Part shown: positions 1 to 7,410 of the stretch, piece by piece
Position numbering within the stretch: position 1 is the first letter of the stretch
Layout: each line of letters opens with the position of its first letter
Assembly (NCBI GenBank): GCA_009692615.1
Contig: SHYW01000053.1
Location: 1-32,822 of the forward strand
DNA: 32,822 nucleotides
Direction of reading: 5' to 3'
DNA from: Deltaproteobacteria bacterium
GTDB taxonomy: Bacteria > Desulfobacterota > Binatia > UBA9968
Translations under genes and position numbers: made by a program
Notes under the pieces: model-generated
Told to the model about the DNA's origin: nothing
What the model saw: only the letters and a program-made list of their open reading frames with translations
Databases searched by the model: none

Positions 1-147
1 ATAAAGCTCCACTGTGAACATCCTTCCAGCCTCCCGATGCCATTCAATAACATCGAGACAGCCTACAGGACCGGTACACTTTTGACCCGCCATTTTCTGC
101 CAGATCTTTGCCGGTTCAGTGGTACACTTTACGCCCGCGATTTATAG
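1..147. mobile_element. End fragment of an insertion sequence (IS21-like?) at the left edge
   Basis: There are two direct subterminal repeats, GGTACACTTTTGACCCGC at 73-90 and GGTACACTTTACGCCCGC at 121-138. Multiple terminal repeats of this kind are known from IS21-family ends. No transposase lies inside the window. The sequence switches directly at about 147/148 into the C-terminal part of a solute-binding protein gene, so this looks like one edge of an element inserted in that gene. The exact terminus and target duplication cannot be fixed from one side. The family assignment is tentative. Confidence 0.4.
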
Positions 148-345
148 TTGATCGATTGGTCGTTGTCGGACGAAGGCCAGAGCGTGGTGACGAGCTTCGG
201 CCGCGTCGTGCTGCGCAAAGGCGTCAAACCAAGATTTCCCGAGCTCATGGAAAAAGAGATGTTCGTCGCCGACGGAGATTTTCTTGGGCCGATATTGGAG
301 GAGAGTGCCCGCGAGTTCAGGCAGATCTTTCTGGGCGGACGATGA
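148..345 (+). pseudogene. C-terminal remnant of an ABC-type solute-binding protein
   Basis: About 65 residues match the C-terminus of the intact binding protein at 1804-2796: IDWSLSDEGQ against VDFYLSEEGQ, then a shared LRKGV and a shared FRQIFLG/FNEIFLG-type ending. The N-terminal four fifths is missing and is replaced by insertion-sequence-like DNA. A stop codon at 145-147 lies in the same frame immediately before the remnant, so no full protein can be made here. The remnant is probably what is left of an iron(III)/family-1-type extracellular binding protein after insertion of the element on its left. It is unlikely to be functional. Confidence 0.7.
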
Positions 346-405
346 AACTGAGTCACCAGCCGGATTCTCTCGTTCCGATTATCCCGAACATCGGCAATCG
401 AAGAG

Positions 406-480
406 TTAACCACGAAAAGCACGAAATACACGAAAATTAGATCCGAGATTGTTCGTATGCTTGGTGTTTTTCGTGGTTGA
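406..480. repeat. Dispersed palindromic repeat (ACCACGAA type)
   Basis: The left arm AACCACGAAAAGCAC (from about 408) pairs with the right arm GTGTTTTTCGTGGTT (ending at about 478), with one mismatch. Repeated CACGAAA units lie between them. A second, better-paired member of the same family is at 19325-19406. The rest of 346-620 holds no recognisable gene. Confidence 0.65.
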
Positions 481-620
481 TCTCCTCCCTCCCAACCATC
501 GTTGCTGGGCCGTGGCCGTGGGATTCTTGGCATAGCCAAAGCGTTGTTATACAGTCAGCCGGGCCGGTGGCGGAATAGATTTTCCGTGGGCGAGTGAACA
601 TCTGGAATCAGGAGGATTGG

Positions 621-1655
621 ATGGAAGTAAAGTCGATCAAGGATCGTCACACCGAACTGATGATGCAGAGCGTCAAGTTCGCCAAGGATGAGCAGGGGCG
701 GCGTAAGGGGCAGGAAGTTCTTTTCAAATGGGCCGACGTCGAGAAGCAGCTGGGCGAGCATAAACATATTTATGTCGTCGATGCGCGGCTGGGCTCGAAC
801 AACCACACGCATCGGCTGTGGTACGACGTGATTCCGCCGCACACCGAAGAAGGCCAGGAGTGGAAGTCCCTCGGCCATCGCCATACGGTGGAGGCGATCA
901 TTTATTTTCTCAAAGGCCACGGCCACAGCATCATCGACGGCGTGCGCTACGATTGGGGGCCGGGAGATTTGCTCAGCGTGCCGATGTTTTCCTGGCATCG
1001 CCATATCAACGACGGCGATGAGCCGGTGCTGCGCATCGCTTCGACCACCGGGCCGCTGTCGCTGGGCTTGGGCCAAGCGGTTTACGAAGACGAACGCTTC
1101 CCGGAATTTTGGATCTACGCGCAAGAAGGCGAAGACGCGCGGAAGACTTTGATCCCCGGCGGCGGTGGCACGGTTGAAACCGCGAAGATCGGTAATAACC
1201 GCGCGGCTGAGATGTACGCCGAACAGGTCGCCTTCGCCATGCACGAGGAGCAACTGCGGCGCGACAGCAAGGTGTTGGTCAAGCAGAAAGATCTCGTCTT
1301 CGCGCCGACGGCGATGGGCAATCTCGCCTACGTGGTCGATCCGCGCATCGGCTTTCACGCCAAGGCGTTGGGCGTGGTGATGGCGGAGATCCCGCCCGGC
1401 AAACGTTCCGGCGCCCACCGCCATTTATATGACGAGATCGATCTGGTGGTCGGCGGTAAAGGCAAAGTGATCGTCGAAGACAAAGAGTACGACTTCGGTA
1501 CGCTGGACGTGTTATCGATTCCGGTGTTCCAGTGGCATCAGTATTTCAACACCGGCAGCGAGCCGCTGCGGATTCTCGGCATCAATACGCGCTTGGCGAT
1601 GGATAATCTCGGTTTGTCGTTGACCCATCAGGGCGAGCATGCGGATTATGTGTGA
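621..1655 (+). CDS. Two-domain cupin protein (gentisate 1,2-dioxygenase-like)
   Basis: This 344-residue protein has two cupin barrels. In the first, H86, H88 and E91, followed by H126 or H128, sit where cupins bind a metal. In the second, the HRH motif (H266, H268), E272 and H306 do the same. Both domains share the pattern HxH-(2-3)-E ... P-x-F-x-W-H. The arrangement resembles bicupin ring-cleaving dioxygenases such as gentisate 1,2-dioxygenase, which open hydroxylated aromatic acids with Fe(II) and O2. The true substrate is unknown, and other bicupins are possible. The ATG at 621 is chosen because AGGAGG lies five bases upstream; an upstream GTG in frame at 594 lacks this. No signal peptide is present, so it is cytoplasmic. 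It is the first gene of the same-strand catabolic run and is followed by a hairpin repeat and a binding protein. Confidence 0.75.
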   Translation: MEVKSIKDRHTELMMQSVKFAKDEQGRRKGQEVLFKWADVEKQLGEHKHIYVVDARLGSNNHTHRLWYDVIPPHTEEGQEWKSLGHRHTVEAIIYFLKGHGHSIIDGVRYDWGPGDLLSVPMFSWHRHINDGDEPVLRIASTTGPLSLGLGQAVYEDERFPEFWIYAQEGEDARKTLIPGGGGTVETAKIGNNRAAEMYAEQVAFAMHEEQLRRDSKVLVKQKDLVFAPTAMGNLAYVVDPRIGFHAKALGVVMAEIPPGKRSGAHRHLYDEIDLVVGGKGKVIVEDKEYDFGTLDVLSIPVFQWHQYFNTGSEPLRILGINTRLAMDNLGLSLTHQGEHADYV

Positions 1656-1669
1656 GGCGGTTTTCTAAA

Positions 1670-1754
1670 CCCTCTCCCTTTGGGAGAGGGCAGGGCGACC
1701 GCCGGTCGCCCCTACAAGAGCCCTCATCTCAGTCCTCTCCCAGAGGGAGAGGAA
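1670..1754 (+). repeat. Composite hairpin repeat, copy 1
   Basis: This is a full-length copy. A CCTCTCCC/GGGAGAGG hairpin comes first, then the palindrome GGGCGACC-GCC-GGTCGCCC with CTACAAGAG, then a second CCTCTCCC/GGGAGAGG hairpin. It lies between the bicupin stop and the next start, ending 50 bases before the ATG. Confidence 0.85.
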
Positions 1755-1803
1755 GTTGGAAAGTACAATATTCAATTCCGATGATGATATCGAAGGCGTT
1801 GTA

Positions 1804-2796
1804 ATGATTCGTTTCATTGCGCTGTTGCTGTTGTCGATTATCGCATTGCCGCTTGATGCCAAAACGGCGGAAGTCGATTTGGCGCGCAAGGAAGGCGAGG
1901 TCGTGCTTTACACCACCATGGTGTTGTCCGACTTCCAAGTGTTTCAGCGGGCGATCGCCAAGAGATATCCTTTTCTCAAGGTCAACCATGTGCGGCTGGG
2001 CGCGGCGACGTTGGCGGTGCGCGCCATCGCCGAGTTTCGCGCCGGCAAGCAGTTGACCGATGTCTTCGGCCATACTCCCGATTCGATGAATTACCTGCGG
2101 GACATCGGCCTCCTGGCGCAGTACGTCAGTCCCGAGGTTAAGTTTCTCCATCAAGGTTATATGGATCCCAAAGGTTTTTGGACCGGTATCAACACCGATA
2201 TTTTGGTTACCGGCGTCAACACGACGCAGATGTCGCTGGCCAAGGCACCGCGTAGCTACGCCGACTACTTGAAACCGGAGTACAAAGGAAAAATCGCTTT
2301 TCACATCGGTACGAATAATCCGCTCATCGGCATGACCGAGCTGCGCGGCGAAGAGAAAGCGCTGGCGTTCATGCGCGCCTTCGCCAAGCAGGGGCTGATC
2401 GCGCACAACGGCTATACGAAAATATCCCAGCTGCTCGCCGCCGGGGAATTTCCCATCGTCGCGTTCATGCAGGTGACCAAGCTGGAAAAAATTCGCGAGC
2501 GCGGCGGCCCAGTCGACTGGCTGACCCTCGATCCATCTTTCGCCACGGTGTCGTCGGTGGCGATCGCCAAAAACGCGCCCCATCCCAACGCGGCTCGGCT
2601 GCTGGTGGATTTCTACTTGTCTGAAGAGGGGCAGAAGGCGCTGCGCGAGATCGATAAAATTCCCTTGCGCAAGGGCGTCGAGGCCGACTCGAAACGGGTC
2701 GCCGAGTTGGTCGAGCGCACGCCCCATGTGATTAAATATGAAGGCGACGCCGGCAAGCAGATAAAACTATTCAATGAAATATTTTTGGGACGGTGA
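1804..2796 (+). CDS. Periplasmic solute-binding protein (family 1, Fe(III)-type)
   Basis: The protein is 330 residues, with an N-terminal signal peptide (hydrophobic LLLLSIIALPL core, likely cut after the Ala near residue 19). It then begins with EGEVVLYTT and continues with a layout typical of extracellular binding proteins of the AfuA/Fbp-like group: a GVNTT strand near the middle and a C-terminal LVDFYLSEEGQ helix. Such proteins capture a ligand in the periplasm and deliver it to an ABC permease. No ATPase or permease gene is nearby, so the ligand and partner are unknown. The ATG at 1804 is chosen because the upstream in-frame TTG at 1756 begins inside a dispersed repeat and would bury the signal peptide. 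The truncated gene at 148-345 is a paralogue, suggesting former duplication around the bicupin. Confidence 0.8.
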   Translation: MIRFIALLLLSIIALPLDAKTAEVDLARKEGEVVLYTTMVLSDFQVFQRAIAKRYPFLKVNHVRLGAATLAVRAIAEFRAGKQLTDVFGHTPDSMNYLRDIGLLAQYVSPEVKFLHQGYMDPKGFWTGINTDILVTGVNTTQMSLAKAPRSYADYLKPEYKGKIAFHIGTNNPLIGMTELRGEEKALAFMRAFAKQGLIAHNGYTKISQLLAAGEFPIVAFMQVTKLEKIRERGGPVDWLTLDPSFATVSSVAIAKNAPHPNAARLLVDFYLSEEGQKALREIDKIPLRKGVEADSKRVAELVERTPHVIKYEGDAGKQIKLFNEIFLGR

Positions 2797-2800
2797 AACG

Positions 2801-2868
2801 GCAAGGGCGACCGCCGGCCGCCCTTGCAAGAGCCCTCACCTCGATCCTCTCCCAGAGGGCGAGGAAGT
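2801..2868 (+). repeat. Composite hairpin repeat, copy 2
   Basis: This copy lacks the first CCTCTCCC hairpin. It keeps the central palindrome (here GGGCGACCGCCGGCCGCCC), then TTGCAAGAGCCCTCACC, and the second hairpin with one substitution in its arm. It is oriented with the genes and ends 31 bases before the next ATG. Confidence 0.8.
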
Positions 2869-2898
2869 AAGAGGCTCGACGCTACCTTGGAGTAAACG

Positions 2899-4050
2899 AT
2901 GGAAGTGAAATTCGGACTTTTCAGTTGTGATTCCCACGCGCAGTTGGACCGCGACGCGTGGACCAAGAGATTGTCCAAGGCGAAGTGGGGCGAGCGGATT
3001 CCGCAGATCGTCGAAGTCGACGAGGCCGGCAAGAAGGTCGATCGTTGGATGGTCAACGGCAAAGTGCGTAGCGAGTGGGTGTGCAACTGTCCGGCGGCGA
3101 TGGAGGGCGGCGTGGCGCGCGGTTATTACCCGAAGCGCTGGGAGGAAGTCCCGAAGATTGTTTACGATCCGACGGAACGGTTGAAAGCTTTGGACGACGA
3201 TCGCGTCGACGGCGAAGTGCTCTATCCCAACGGTCCGGTGTCGAACTTCGCTTTTTTACAGGCCGATGCCGAGTTCGAACTAACTTGCGTGCAGGCGTAC
3301 AACGACGCCCTCGCCGAGTGGCGCCAAGTGAGCGACCGCTATGTGCCGGTGGCGATCATTCCTTATATGAGCGACATCGACGTTGTCGTCGCCGAAGTCG
3401 AGCGCGCGGTCAAGCTCGGCCATCGCGGTGTGGTTATGCTGGCCGAGCCGGCGTTTACGAAAAAAGGTTTAAGGCGCATGAACGATCCGTTTTGGGAGCC
3501 GCTGTGGGCGTGCTGCGCCGACTTGGGCGTGCCGATGCATTGGCATGGCTCTTCCGGTTTGGTCGAGCAGTTGTCGCTGCCGAAATGGGACGGCTTCACC
3601 AAAAAAGAATTTCACACCGTCTCGACTTCGCGTTTATGCGCGACGCCGGCGCAGTTGATTCCCAATTTAATTTTCTCCGGCATTCTCGACCGTCATCCGC
3701 GCCTCAACTGGGCCTGCGCCGAAACCGGTTTCGGCTGGGTGAGCTACGTGCTCGAAGCCAGCGATCACGAGTGGGAGCAGCGCCAGCTGTGGAAGGAAGG
3801 GATCAAAACCAAACCGAGTGAAGTGTTTCGCCGGCAAATCTACGTCGACTTCTGGTACGAGAAGGCCGGCATCGAACTGCGCGAGCTGGTCGGCGTCGAC
3901 AACATCATGTGGGAGTCGGACTATCCGCATATCGCCGCGACTTATCCAAAATCATGGAGCTTCGTCGAAGCGTCGCTGGTCGGCGTGCCGGAAGATGAGC
4001 GGAAGAAAATGTGCTATGGCAATGCGCTACGGTTGTACGGGCTGGTTTGA
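2899..4050 (+). CDS. Amidohydrolase-2 family metal hydrolase/decarboxylase (COG2159)
   Basis: This 383-residue protein belongs to the ACMSD/LigW-like branch of the amidohydrolase superfamily. These TIM-barrel enzymes hydrolyse or decarboxylate, often on aromatic acids, with one divalent metal. Visible landmarks are D11-x-H13 at the N-terminus, H214 and H216 in VPMHWHGSS, E275 in CAETGFGW and D341-Y-P-H344 in MWESDYPH. D341 corresponds to the conserved metal-binding or catalytic aspartate. The ATG at 2899 has a weak GGAG a few bases upstream. No signal peptide is seen. It is clearly related to the next gene (shared AWTKRLSKAKWGERIP-type start, VYDP-ERLKA, VQAYND), which has lost the Asp and His of the last motif. 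The substrate is unknown. Confidence 0.85.
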   Translation: MEVKFGLFSCDSHAQLDRDAWTKRLSKAKWGERIPQIVEVDEAGKKVDRWMVNGKVRSEWVCNCPAAMEGGVARGYYPKRWEEVPKIVYDPTERLKALDDDRVDGEVLYPNGPVSNFAFLQADAEFELTCVQAYNDALAEWRQVSDRYVPVAIIPYMSDIDVVVAEVERAVKLGHRGVVMLAEPAFTKKGLRRMNDPFWEPLWACCADLGVPMHWHGSSGLVEQLSLPKWDGFTKKEFHTVSTSRLCATPAQLIPNLIFSGILDRHPRLNWACAETGFGWVSYVLEASDHEWEQRQLWKEGIKTKPSEVFRRQIYVDFWYEKAGIELRELVGVDNIMWESDYPHIAATYPKSWSFVEASLVGVPEDERKKMCYGNALRLYGLV

Positions 4051-4069
4051 GCAGCCTCGTTCTTGGTCG

Positions 4070-4151
4070 TCATGCCGGTGAAAACCGGCATCCAGGTTGT
4101 GGTTGTGCGGCACGCTTGAATGCTGGATACCGGCCTTCGCCGGTATGACAG
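4070..4151. repeat. Dispersed inverted repeat (CCGGCATCCAG/CTGGATACCGG type)
   Basis: GTCATGCCGGTG followed by CCGGCATCCAG faces CTGGATACCGG followed by CCGGTATGAC. This makes an imperfect palindrome of about 80 bases between the two amidohydrolase genes. It resembles a repeat type widespread in proteobacterial genomes. Confidence 0.75.
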
Positions 4152-4193
4152 ATAGGAAGACAGAAATCGTTTTTCGATGAAAGCATAATTTAC

Positions 4194-5336
4194 ATGACAA
4201 CAACGAATTCATTCATCAGCGTCGACGAACATGTGCAGGAACATCTCGATGTTTGGACCAAGCGATTGTCTTCGGCAAAGTGGGGTAAGCGCATCCCGCA
4301 TGTCGAGGAAAATTCCAACGGCGTCGAGCGCTGGTTTGTTGATGGCCGCGAAGTTCCGCTCAACGGCGTCGCCGATTGCGGCGCGGCGATGGCCGAGCGG
4401 ACGAACAATCCACAGCGTTGGTCCGAAGTCCCCTCGGTCGTTTACGATCCTAAAGAGCGCTTGAAAGCGATGGACGCGGCGGGCATCGATCATGCCGTGC
4501 TCTATCCGACCATCGCTGGTGTCGGCGGGCAAACTTTTGGGTGCATCGAAGATTCAGAATTAGAACTGGCCTGCGTGCAAGCCTACAACGACTGGGTGAT
4601 TGAAGAGTGGGCGAGGGTGAGCCCGCGGTTCATTCCACAGTGCATCGTGCCGCTGTTTCCAGCTGATGCCGCGGTGCGCGAGATTCGCCGCTGTGTGGCT
4701 AACGGTCACCGCGGCGTGATCTATCCGTCGATCCCGATGGAGCTGCGCGCCGTGCCGCATATCAACGACGCGGCTTACGATCCGATTTGGGCGGTGTGTC
4801 AGGAACTCAACGTGCCGATCTGTTTTCACGCCGGCGCGTCGAGCAAGATTCAGATTCCGGCTTACGAAGGCTATTCGCCGACTCTCGCCGCCGCGGTGCA
4901 GTCGATCACGCGGCCGGCGAGCTCGGTGTCGGTGTTGGTCAACTTGCTGATTTCGAAAATCCTCATGCGCTTTCCAAGTCTCAAAGTCGTGCTCGCCGAG
5001 AGCGGCCTCGGTTGGGGCGCTTATTTGCTGGAGTACACCGACTTTCAAGCCACCGGCGATCAGTTGCCGCAGAACGGTTACGAACTGATGCCGTCGGCGC
5101 TGTTCAAGCGGCAGTGCTATCTGGTCGGTTGGTACGATCGCGCCAGTTTGCGCGTGCGCGATTACATCGGCACGGAAAATATTCTCTGGTCGAGCCAGTT
5201 TCCCCAGGCGACTTCGACTTGGCCCAACACGCAAGCGGCGCTGGCGAAAAGTTTTGACGGTGTGAGCGAGAGCGATAAACGTAAGATACTTTGGCACAAC
5301 GCAGCCAAGCTGTATAAGATCGAACGCACCGGCTAG
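4194..5336 (+). CDS. Amidohydrolase-2 paralogue with altered active site
   Basis: This 380-residue protein is homologous to the preceding gene over its full length (WTKRLSSAKWGKRIP, PQRWSEVPSVVYDPKERLKA, LACVQAYND). It keeps D11-x-H13, H212 in PICFHAGAS and E269 in LAESGLGW. The final motif reads LWSSQFPQ (Q335, Q338) where the paralogue has MWESDYPH, so both the conserved Asp and the following His are Gln. In ACMSD-like enzymes that Asp binds metal or activates water, so this protein may be inactive, may work differently, or may act as a partner of the neighbour, since many family members are oligomers. The ATG at 4194 has no strong ribosome-binding site. The stop is a TAG that appears genuine. 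Confidence 0.8.
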   Translation: MTTTNSFISVDEHVQEHLDVWTKRLSSAKWGKRIPHVEENSNGVERWFVDGREVPLNGVADCGAAMAERTNNPQRWSEVPSVVYDPKERLKAMDAAGIDHAVLYPTIAGVGGQTFGCIEDSELELACVQAYNDWVIEEWARVSPRFIPQCIVPLFPADAAVREIRRCVANGHRGVIYPSIPMELRAVPHINDAAYDPIWAVCQELNVPICFHAGASSKIQIPAYEGYSPTLAAAVQSITRPASSVSVLVNLLISKILMRFPSLKVVLAESGLGWGAYLLEYTDFQATGDQLPQNGYELMPSALFKRQCYLVGWYDRASLRVRDYIGTENILWSSQFPQATSTWPNTQAALAKSFDGVSESDKRKILWHNAAKLYKIERTG

Positions 5337-5344
5337 ACCGTTTT

Positions 5345-5438
5345 GTCCTCTCTCCCCTTGCGGGAGAGAGTTAGAGTGAGGGGTGTTTTCGATCCGGCAC
5401 CCTCACCTCAATCCTCTCCCGTCGAGGGAGAGGATGTA
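5345..5438 (+). repeat. Composite hairpin repeat, copy 3 (variant)
   Basis: The first hairpin (CTCTCCCC-TTGC-GGGAGAG) is followed by GAGTGAGGGGTG, which can pair with CACCCTCAC, and then by CCTCTCCC-GTCGA-GGGAGAGG. The GGGCGACC core is absent and is replaced by TTTTCGATCCGG. It lies 83 bases before the next ATG. Confidence 0.8.
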
Positions 5439-5520
5439 AGATTGAAGATTCGCAAGGTTGAGATGCTCAGTTCTATTTTTCCAACGAACTAGCGAGAGAA
5501 AAGCTGTAGAGGATAGTTTA

Positions 5521-6201
5521 ATGTCCCATTGGCCGAAAATACGCCCGACTATCGATGAGATGGTCAACCAACAGTTCGATACCCCTGAGTTCAAGAAACT
5601 CTTTGCGGTAACGCTCACCCCCGGGCGGGTCGCCATCTATCAGAACCACATGACCTTCTACGCCAACAATCGGCGCGACTGCTGGGCGTTCGTCGCCGGT
5701 AAAGCGCCCCTCGACGTCAAGCGCGCGATCTGGGCGCACGAGAAAGACGAGCTGATTCACGACGAGCGCATGGGGCGCGCCCATGTGACCGAGGATGATT
5801 TGCAAGCGGGCGATGAATCTATGCTCAATCCCGGCGCTAAAGCTGCTTACTATGTTTGGCTTTACTGCACGCGCGACAAACCGTGGCTCGAAGGGTTGAT
5901 TTATTCGCATATTCTCGAGCGGCGCAACAACAACGCGATTGTCAAAGGCGGCGGCTTGGTCGAGCGCTGGAAGCGCAAGCAGCGGGCGGAAATGGGAAAC
6001 AAGACAGCGGACAAAGATTTTCAAACCGAAGTGCATGCGGTCGCCGACGAAGATCATTCGGATATCTTCGAGCCGATTTTTCAACGCTACGTCGACAGCG
6101 AAGCGGCTGCGCAAGCGGTGCTGGCGGCGACGCGGGACGGCTTGGTGATCGATCGCGCGTTGCGCGGCGCCCTGGCGGATGCGATGTTGGCGGTGGAGTG
6201 A
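5521..6201 (+). CDS. Haem-oxygenase-like diiron oxidase (HDO) / TenA-PqqC-fold protein
   Basis: This 226-residue, mostly helical protein has a ligand pattern matching haem-oxygenase-like diiron oxidases: E77-x2-H80 in the KDELIHDE helix, E133 in HILERRN, and H172-x3-D176-x2-H179 in VHAVADEDH. The spacing resembles that recalled for UndA and CADD. Such enzymes use two irons and O2 for oxidative C-C, C-N or N-oxygenation chemistry, and the fold also includes TenA and PqqC. The family call and ligands are strong; the substrate is unknown. The ATG at 5521 is chosen because translation from an upstream in-frame start at 5458 would begin just past a dispersed repeat and add residues of non-family appearance. 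It sits between an amidohydrolase and a nitroreductase in the catabolic run. Confidence 0.75.
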   Translation: MSHWPKIRPTIDEMVNQQFDTPEFKKLFAVTLTPGRVAIYQNHMTFYANNRRDCWAFVAGKAPLDVKRAIWAHEKDELIHDERMGRAHVTEDDLQAGDESMLNPGAKAAYYVWLYCTRDKPWLEGLIYSHILERRNNNAIVKGGGLVERWKRKQRAEMGNKTADKDFQTEVHAVADEDHSDIFEPIFQRYVDSEAAAQAVLAATRDGLVIDRALRGALADAMLAVE

Positions 6202-6239
6202 ATTGAATATTTATTAGATGTATTTGAGCCGGCGTGAAA

Positions 6240-6286
6240 CTTAGCACCCCTACTCTAACTCTCCTCCGTCGAGGGGGAGAGAATCG
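6240..6286 (+). repeat. Composite hairpin repeat, copy 4 (partial)
   Basis: Only the 3' part is present: CACCCCTACTCTAAC leads into a CTCTCC-TCCGTCGAGG-GGAGAG hairpin. It ends 50 bases before the nitroreductase start. Confidence 0.65.
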
Positions 6287-6335
6287 GATTCGCAGGCCGC
6301 GGTAAAGTCGGCGCTGTAGACTATGGAGTGTGTGA

Positions 6336-7121
6336 ATGTCCAGTAACAATGAAACCTATGACATGCTGCTCAAGCTGGTGAAGACGCGCCACAGCGTGCG
6401 CAAGTTCAAAGCCGATCCGATTCCTGAAGATACCATTAACAAGATTCTCGAAGTCGCCCGCTGGGCGATGTCGGGGGCCAACTCGCAGCCCTGGGAGTTC
6501 ATCGTCGTCACCGATCCCAAAACTAAAAAAGAGCTACGCGACGCTTACTCGGAATACAACACGGATCTTATTTTCTGGATGGAGCAGCAGCGCGAGTACA
6601 GCTTGCGCCATCCTTCCTATCAAGTGAAAAACGACCCGCATGAATCGCTGCGCTTCAACAAAGCCAAGGCCAATTGGCATGAAGCGCCGGCGGTCATCGT
6701 CGTGTTGGGCGATGGCCGGCGCCAATGGGGCACGGTGATGGGCGCGCATACTTTTGGCCGCGATCAATCGCACTTGACCGACGGCTTGGCGAATGCTTCT
6801 TTCTTGCTCCATCTCGCCATCGCGTCGCTCGGCTTAACTTCCGAATGGGTGTCGATTCACATCGAGGAGCCGCACAAACGCATTCTCGGCGTGCCGGACC
6901 TGCTAAAACTTTATCTGATCATACCGATCGGCTACCCAGACGTTTCTAGCCGAGGCGAAGGCGTGCGCCGGCCGCTTGAGGATATGGTCCACCGCGAGCG
7001 CTACGACATGAGCAAGTACATGTCCAATGAGGATGTGATCAAGTATCTCTACTCGCTGCGTGAAGCGACGGTGCCGATCCACTCGGCGTCGCGCTCGGTT
7101 AAGGCGGACGAGAAAACCTAA
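6336..7121 (+). CDS. Nitroreductase-family FMN oxidoreductase
   Basis: This 261-residue protein has the FMN-phosphate-binding start RHSVRKF (residues 18-24) and SGANSQPWEF (46-55) typical of the nitroreductase superfamily. A later LASLGLTSEW-like stretch matches the second conserved block, and GYP near residue 204 matches the third. Family members reduce nitro groups, quinones, enones or flavins with NAD(P)H; some dehalogenate or fragment flavin. At 261 residues it is longer than the usual 190-220, with an inserted central segment (about 75-120) containing FWMEQQREYSLRHP. This segment may cover the active site as in specialised subfamilies. The ATG at 6336 follows GGAG. The neighbouring catabolic genes suggest reduction of an organic intermediate. 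The substrate is unknown. Confidence 0.85.
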   Translation: MSSNNETYDMLLKLVKTRHSVRKFKADPIPEDTINKILEVARWAMSGANSQPWEFIVVTDPKTKKELRDAYSEYNTDLIFWMEQQREYSLRHPSYQVKNDPHESLRFNKAKANWHEAPAVIVVLGDGRRQWGTVMGAHTFGRDQSHLTDGLANASFLLHLAIASLGLTSEWVSIHIEEPHKRILGVPDLLKLYLIIPIGYPDVSSRGEGVRRPLEDMVHRERYDMSKYMSNEDVIKYLYSLREATVPIHSASRSVKADEKT

Positions 7122-7184
7122 CCAAACATAAATGAAAAAAAGATGACTCGCGCAAAGATCCAAAGGGCATCAAGACAAAAATTC

Positions 7185-7332
7185 GAAGCACGAAATTCGA
7201 AATCCGAAACAAATTCAAATGACCAAAAAACTAAATGTTACAAACAACCCTGATTCGGATTCCTCGTTTTGGATTTTCCACATTTTGGATTATTTTGGCC
7301 GCGTTTGTTTCGGATTTCGGATTTCGTGCTTC
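7185..7332. repeat. Long inverted repeat A (29-bp arms, 90-nt loop)
   Basis: The left arm is at 7185-7213 (GAAGCACGAAA, an 8-nt variable core, CCGAAACAAA) and the right arm at 7304-7332. They pair with a single mismatch. The 90-nt spacer is nearly identical to that of the copy at 14101-14258. The 7122-7410 gap contains no credible gene besides this element. Confidence 0.85.
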
Positions 7333-7410
7333 GGATTTATTTCGCAGGCGTACCGGCGCAGTAAATTTGTTTAAGTCGTTCTGTTTATCATGTCAAAGGT
7401 AAGAATCTAA

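Noticed and set aside
1729-2727. 332-codon minus-strand reading frame
   Set aside because: It is antisense to the binding-protein gene at 1804, which has a signal peptide and recognisable family blocks. The minus frame has neither.
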